Shown here in pieces: positions 14,789 to 18,343 of a stretch of DNA of 18,343 nucleotides (the first letter of the stretch is position 1; each line of letters opens with the position of its first letter). Where the stretch lies: the NCBI GenBank assembly GCA_904502155.1, contig CAJGDV010000015.1, positions 1-18,343 on the forward strand, read 5' to 3'. Origin of the DNA: an uncultured Bacilli bacterium. GTDB lineage: Bacteria; Bacillota_I; Bacilli_A; RF39; UBA660. The notes beneath the pieces are model-generated. The model did no database searches, was not told the origin of the DNA, and saw only the letters and a list, made by a program, of their open reading frames with translations. The translations under genes were made by a program, and so were the position numbers.

Positions 14789-15596
14789 TTTCTATAATAT
14801 TTATATACTCTTTTACTTGAAATTGTGGTGTACTAGCTCCAGCAGTAATACCAATTTTTTTATTTACATCAATTTCTTTCATTACATTTAGTAAATCTTC
14901 TTTTGATGAAACTAAAAAAGATTTACATTCTAAGTTACAAACATTAAAAAGTTCTTTTGTATTACTACTTTTAGAACCACCAATAACAATCATATAATCC
15001 ATATCTTTAGCAAGCTCTTTAGCACTAATTTGATTTAAAGTTTGTGCTTTACAAATAGTATTAATAAATTTAACTTTTTCAAATCTTTTTTTAATTTCAT
15101 TTACAATTTCTAATGCTTTCTTTTCATTGAATGTTGTTTGTATTACGATAAAAAGATTATCATCTTTAATATTATCTATATCTATTAAGTTTTCAATTAA
15201 TATTGCTTTATTATTGCACCATCCATTTTCAGCAATTACTTCGGGATGATTTTTTTTACCAATAATAACAACATTATATCCCCATACAAAATGTTCTCTT
15301 ATTAATTTTTGTACTTTTTTTACATTAGGACATGTAGCATCAATATACTCAATATTATTATTATCTAGATATTCAAATGTTTCTAATGATTCACCATGTG
15401 CTCTAATTATTATTTTTTTATCTTTTTTTATTTCGTTTTCACATTTGATTCCATTTATTTCAAGATCTTTTATTAATTCTTCATTATGTAAAATTTCTTT
15501 ATAAATACATGCATTTTGATTTTTATTAGCATAGGCTATTTCAATAGCCCTATTGGAACCGAAACAAGTTCCATAATGTTTAGGTAAATAAATCAT
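14778..15596 (-). CDS. ispH: 4-hydroxy-3-methylbut-2-enyl diphosphate reductase (IspH/LytB)
   Basis: 272 aa. Catalyses the last MEP-pathway step, reductive dehydration of HMBPP to IPP and DMAPP, using a 4Fe-4S cluster. The three cluster cysteines are present: C11 (GTCFGSNRA), C89 (DATCPNV) and C182 (TICKAQT). Substrate residues also match the family: H37 (HNEE), H67 (AHGES), H117/E119 (NHPEV), T154, the SSN segment (210-212) and TAGAST (251-256). It is short and somewhat divergent; the usual GFCxGVxRA reads GTCFGSNRA, and the third Cys motif is ICKAQT. The ATG overlaps the MYG1-family stop by one base, so the two form an operon. It implies isoprenoid synthesis by the MEP route. Confidence 0.92.
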   Translation of the reverse strand: MIYLPKHYGTCFGSNRAIEIAYANKNQNACIYKEILHNEELIKDLEINGIKCENEIKKDKKIIIRAHGESLETFEYLDNNNIEYIDATCPNVKKVQKLIREHFVWGYNVVIIGKKNHPEVIAENGWCNNKAILIENLIDIDNIKDDNLFIVIQTTFNEKKALEIVNEIKKRFEKVKFINTICKAQTLNQISAKELAKDMDYMIVIGGSKSSNTKELFNVCNLECKSFLVSSKEDLLNVMKEIDVNKKIGITAGASTPQFQVKEYINIIEKRC

Positions 15597-16507
15597 TAGT
15601 TATAAAGCGCGTAATTAGCTAATTTAATAGCATCTTCTAAAGTATTACATGCACCTATAAAGCCATCAGGATGAACAAATACTGCTGTTTCGATACCTGT
15701 TTTATCTTGAAGTTCTTTATCTCTTAAACCTGATATTTCGATTGGAAATCTTAATCTTGGTTCTCTATTTAATTTTGATACAGGAATTGTATGTACTGTA
15801 TAACCATCTCTTATTGAAGGGAATATAGCAAACTTAAGATTTTTAGCTTTAGGATTTGTTGATTCATGAATAAAATTTTTAAACGGCATAAATTTATCTA
15901 AGATTAAAATACTTCCTTCTGTATTTTTTATAGCTTCAACTACTATCTCTTTAGCTTTCATCTTAGAAATAGTTTTATTTATTTCAATATCTAATATTTT
16001 TTCAGCAAATTCTACAGCTTCTTTAAAAAGTTCATCTCTATCTTTTTCTTCATTCCAAGCTGGGTTAAACATACTAATAATATCAGATAATGTTTTAACA
16101 TTATATTCAGCATCAATTACTGGAAAAACTCCATTATCTATAGCATCAATTTGTTTAATTAAATTTTCTTCAATTTCAGTAAATATTTCTTCTACATAAT
16201 TATCTGTTAAACTTTTAATATATTCATAACCATATTCTTTAAATAATAAACCTATTGATGAATATTTAATATCATTATCATATCTTCTTTCAGCATCAAT
16301 TTGATGATGATCAAATTTTCCACCACCAATATCGTAAACAATAGCATCTGTTTTAATATCATCATTAAAATTATTAATACGACATATAATTGGATTTTCA
16401 ATAATTTTAATTAAAAATGCTGTTGCAAAAACATCATCAGCATGAAATGTTCCAGCATGAGTTATCATATTTGCTTCATTTATATTTTTTGTTATTTTAA
16501 AATTCAT
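15596..16507 (-). CDS. MYG1/UPF0160-family DHH-like metal-dependent hydrolase
   Basis: 303 aa from the ATG at 16507, preceded by GGTGG. A TTG at 16519 also opens the frame but lies at the predicted transcription start. Motifs are THAGTFHADD (16-25), YDIGGGKFDHHQ (58-69), a DAIDNG segment (about 121-126) and FVHPDGFIGA (287-296), all diagnostic of the MYG1 family. Eukaryotic MYG1 is described as a 3'-5' RNA exonuclease. The bacterial role is not established, and the His/Asp motifs suggest a divalent-metal phosphoesterase. It is first in a two-gene operon with ispH. I see no functional reason for that pairing. Confidence 0.9.
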   Translation of the reverse strand: MNFKITKNINEANMITHAGTFHADDVFATAFLIKIIENPIICRINNFNDDIKTDAIVYDIGGGKFDHHQIDAERRYDNDIKYSSIGLLFKEYGYEYIKSLTDNYVEEIFTEIEENLIKQIDAIDNGVFPVIDAEYNVKTLSDIISMFNPAWNEEKDRDELFKEAVEFAEKILDIEINKTISKMKAKEIVVEAIKNTEGSILILDKFMPFKNFIHESTNPKAKNLKFAIFPSIRDGYTVHTIPVSKLNREPRLRFPIEISGLRDKELQDKTGIETAVFVHPDGFIGACNTLEDAIKLANYALYN

Positions 16508-16523
16508 ATTAACCACCAAGCAT

Positions 16524-16551
16524 ATTATAACAAATTTTAAATACTTTACAA
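16524..16551 (-). promoter_or_regulatory. Promoter of the MYG1-ispH operon
   Basis: Minus strand -35 TTGTAA (16551-16546), a 16-base spacer and -10 TATAAT (16529-16524) preceded by TGT (extended -10). The predicted start near 16517 gives a leader of about 10 bases. The -35 hexamer overlaps that of the divergent promoter. Confidence 0.7.
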
Positions 16552-16573
16552 ACTTTTTTAATATAGTTATAAT
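16545..16573 (+). promoter_or_regulatory. Promoter of the O-acetyltransferase gene
   Basis: -35 TTTACA (16545-16550), a 17-base spacer and a perfect -10 TATAAT (16568-16573). The predicted start near 16580 leaves about 18 leader bases with a GTAGG ribosome site. Best-formed promoter in the window. Confidence 0.75.
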
Positions 16574-16597
16574 TATTATAAGATAGTAGGTTTTAAT

Positions 16598-18343
16598 ATG
16601 GATAGTAGTAAAAAAAATTATAAGAACTTAAATTTAATTAGAGTAATTGCATGTATTATGGTATTTTTATATCATTTAGGTTTACTAAAAGGTGGATATT
16701 TAGCTGTTTGTATTTTCTTTGTTTTAAGTGGATATTTATCGATTATTTCTGCTAGTAGAAAAGATAGTTTCTCTCTTAAATCTTATTATAAAAATCGGTT
16801 TATAAAAATTTATATTCCTCTTTTAGTTGTAACACTATTAACTATTTTTGTATCTTGTCATTTTACTGATAATTTATGGCTTAATTTAAAACCAGAGGCA
16901 ACGTCGGTTTTACTTGGATACAATAATTTTTGGCAACTTAGTGCTAATTTAGATTACTTTAGTATGCATTCTGCATCCCCTTTTATACATTTATGGTATA
17001 TTGCTATATTAATGCAGTTTGAATTAATTTTTCCAATCATTTTTTTGATTTTAAAGAAATTAGATTTTAAGAAAAAAATGCCAAGTATTATATTAGGTAT
17101 ATTATCATTTATATCAGTTATTTACTTTTATAAAGTAAGTACTGAAGGTATAATAATGGTGACATATTATCATAGTTTAGCAAGAATATTTTCAATTGTT
17201 TTTGGTCTTACTTTAGGTTCGATATACCTAAAAGAGAAACCAAAAACTTTTAAACCATTTATATTTTATTTATATCTTTTTATTATAGGTATTTTATGTT
17301 TTACTGTTAAAGCTGATTGTAAATATATGCCTTTATTTATGATTTTAGTTAGTTTAATTTCATGTAGACTTATTGGTTATGCGATATCATTTAATAATGA
17401 TGAAAATAAATTTGATAAAGTTATTAAGTTTTTTTCTAATATTAGTTATGAAATATATTTAGTGCAGTACCCTATTATATTTTTTATGAGTAATATAAAT
17501 GTTCCTTTTAAAAATATTTTAATTATAATATTAACAATTATTATTTCTTATATTATACATTTAGGTTTAAATGTAAGAAAAGATAAATTATCAAAAATAA
17601 TAGCTATTTTAATTTTAATTCCAACTTTATGGGGTGGATATTATTTTATTATAACTAAAGATCATACTGAAGAGATGAATGAACTTGAAAAGCAATTAAA
17701 TCAAAATCAAGAAACATTTAAATCTAAACAGGCTGAGTTTGCACAAAAATATAAAGAAGAAGAAGAAAAATGGCAACAAACATTAAATGATTTAGAAAAT
17801 GGTGAAGAAGCTATTAAAGATGTTGTTGCTAATTTAAAAATTATTGGTGTTGGTGATTCTGTAATGCTTGGAGCATTAACTAATTTATATGCTAGATTTC
17901 CTAATGGTTACTTTGATGCAGCAGTATCAAGAACAGCTTGGGTTGCTAATAATATATTAATTGGTTTAAAATCACAAAATATTTTAGGTGATCCTGTTAT
18001 ATTTAATTTAGGTGCTAATGGTGATTGTTCAGAAGCTGAAAAAATTAGAATTATTGAAACATGTGCAGGACGAGATATCTTTTGGATAAATACTACAAAT
18101 GATTATGCTGTTAATGTTAATAGTAAACTTAATAATTTAGCAAATCGTTATAATAATTTTTTCGTTATAGATTGGGCTTCAGCATCTACCGGCCATCCTG
18201 AATATTTTATTGCAGATGGAATACATTTAACTCCATCTGGAAGAGATGCTTATGTAAGAACTATTTATGATACTATTTATAATGTTTATTTAAATAGATA
18301 TAAAATTAAAAAAGAAGAAATTATAAAAGAACACGAAAATGAA
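16598..18343 (+). CDS. OatA-type acyltransferase-3/SGNH peptidoglycan O-acetyltransferase (3' end outside window)
   Basis: 582 codons are visible and the gene runs off the right edge. The N-terminal half is an integral-membrane acyltransferase-3 domain: NLIRV (Arg15), the catalytic-type YHLG (His26), FFVLSGYL (40-47), SPFIHLWYIAILMQFEL (127-143) and about ten TM helices to residue 352. A charged coiled-coil-like linker follows (355-402). The C-terminal domain is an extracytoplasmic SGNH hydrolase: block I GVGDS (Ser421), block III LGANG (Asn474) and block V DGIHLTPSG (Asp540, His543). This two-domain design matches OatA, which moves acetyl across the membrane and O-acetylates MurNAc, giving lysozyme resistance. 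A Lys/Glu-rich tail continues past residue 566. Related enzymes modify other surface glycans, so the acceptor is inferred. Confidence 0.9.
   Translation, partial: MDSSKKNYKNLNLIRVIACIMVFLYHLGLLKGGYLAVCIFFVLSGYLSIISASRKDSFSLKSYYKNRFIKIYIPLLVVTLLTIFVSCHFTDNLWLNLKPEATSVLLGYNNFWQLSANLDYFSMHSASPFIHLWYIAILMQFELIFPIIFLILKKLDFKKKMPSIILGILSFISVIYFYKVSTEGIIMVTYYHSLARIFSIVFGLTLGSIYLKEKPKTFKPFIFYLYLFIIGILCFTVKADCKYMPLFMILVSLISCRLIGYAISFNNDENKFDKVIKFFSNISYEIYLVQYPIIFFMSNINVPFKNILIIILTIIISYIIHLGLNVRKDKLSKIIAILILIPTLWGGYYFIITKDHTEEMNELEKQLNQNQETFKSKQAEFAQKYKEEEEKWQQTLNDLENGEEAIKDVVANLKIIGVGDSVMLGALTNLYARFPNGYFDAAVSRTAWVANNILIGLKSQNILGDPVIFNLGANGDCSEAEKIRIIETCAGRDIFWINTTNDYAVNVNSKLNNLANRYNNFFVIDWASASTGHPEYFIADGIHLTPSGRDAYVRTIYDTIYNVYLNRYKIKKEEIIKEHENE

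Noticed and set aside
16508..16519. TTG start for the MYG1-family gene
   Set aside because: It overlaps the Shine-Dalgarno region and the predicted transcription start; the ATG at 16507 is properly spaced.
1..18343. Mycoplasma genetic code (TGA as Trp), suggested by the low G+C
   Set aside because: Frames are intact under the standard code, Trp is TGG throughout, and TGA ends the ABC receptor and permease genes. In both of those cases another stop follows within a few codons, so the main evidence is the intact frames.

Overview
The window is strongly AT-rich (about a quarter G+C by eye) and reads as a chromosomal segment of a low-GC, Gram-positive-type (single-membrane) bacterium. Supporting signs are lipoboxes on two lipoproteins, a GlnQ/GlnP-type amino-acid ABC transporter with a lipoprotein receptor, an OatA-type peptidoglycan O-acetyltransferase, IspH (MEP isoprenoid pathway), purine-rich Shine-Dalgarno sites, and U-tract intrinsic terminators. 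All reading frames are intact with TGG as Trp, and TGA ends two genes, so the standard bacterial code fits rather than the Mycoplasma code. An uncultured Bacilli/Mycoplasmatota-like or clostridial gut lineage is a reasonable guess, but that is inference.

Layout. Seventeen genes lie on the minus strand (1-16507) and one diverges on the plus strand (16598 to the window end, incomplete). Going right to left, in the direction of transcription, the units are: (a) MYG1-family gene then ispH (16507-14778); (b) amino-acid ABC transporter, receptor-permease-ATPase (14730-12640); (c) a four-gene lipid operon, acyl-adenylating ligase + PlsC-like acyltransferase, then the same pair again (12556-7903); (d) three distantly paralogous three-TM membrane proteins with an extracytoplasmic domain (7831-4975, as two coupled genes plus one separate gene); (e) an OmpR-type response regulator, a sensor kinase and a DUF5684-like membrane protein with a zinc ribbon (4927-2515); (f) two paralogous LppM-like membrane proteins, one with an Asn/Met/Gln-rich tandem-repeat tail and one a lipoprotein whose tail runs off the left edge (2454-1).

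The genes are tightly packed and no gap exceeds about 100 bases. Each of the seven gaps between minus-strand transcription units has the same design: an intrinsic terminator hairpin that contains the upstream gene's stop codon, then a -10 element (extended in most cases), then a very short leader with a Shine-Dalgarno site. Inside operons genes overlap or nearly touch.

Taken together the window is mostly envelope biology: phospholipid acyl-chain handling, peptidoglycan acetylation, nutrient uptake, and several uncharacterised membrane proteins next to a two-component system. The most promising unexplained material is the three-paralog membrane family, the paired LppM-like proteins with low-complexity cytosolic tails, the duplicated split Aas-like cassette, and an inverted repeat that can hide the ribosome-binding site of the leftmost gene only on read-through RNA. 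No tRNA, rRNA, CRISPR array, insertion sequence or phage gene was found.
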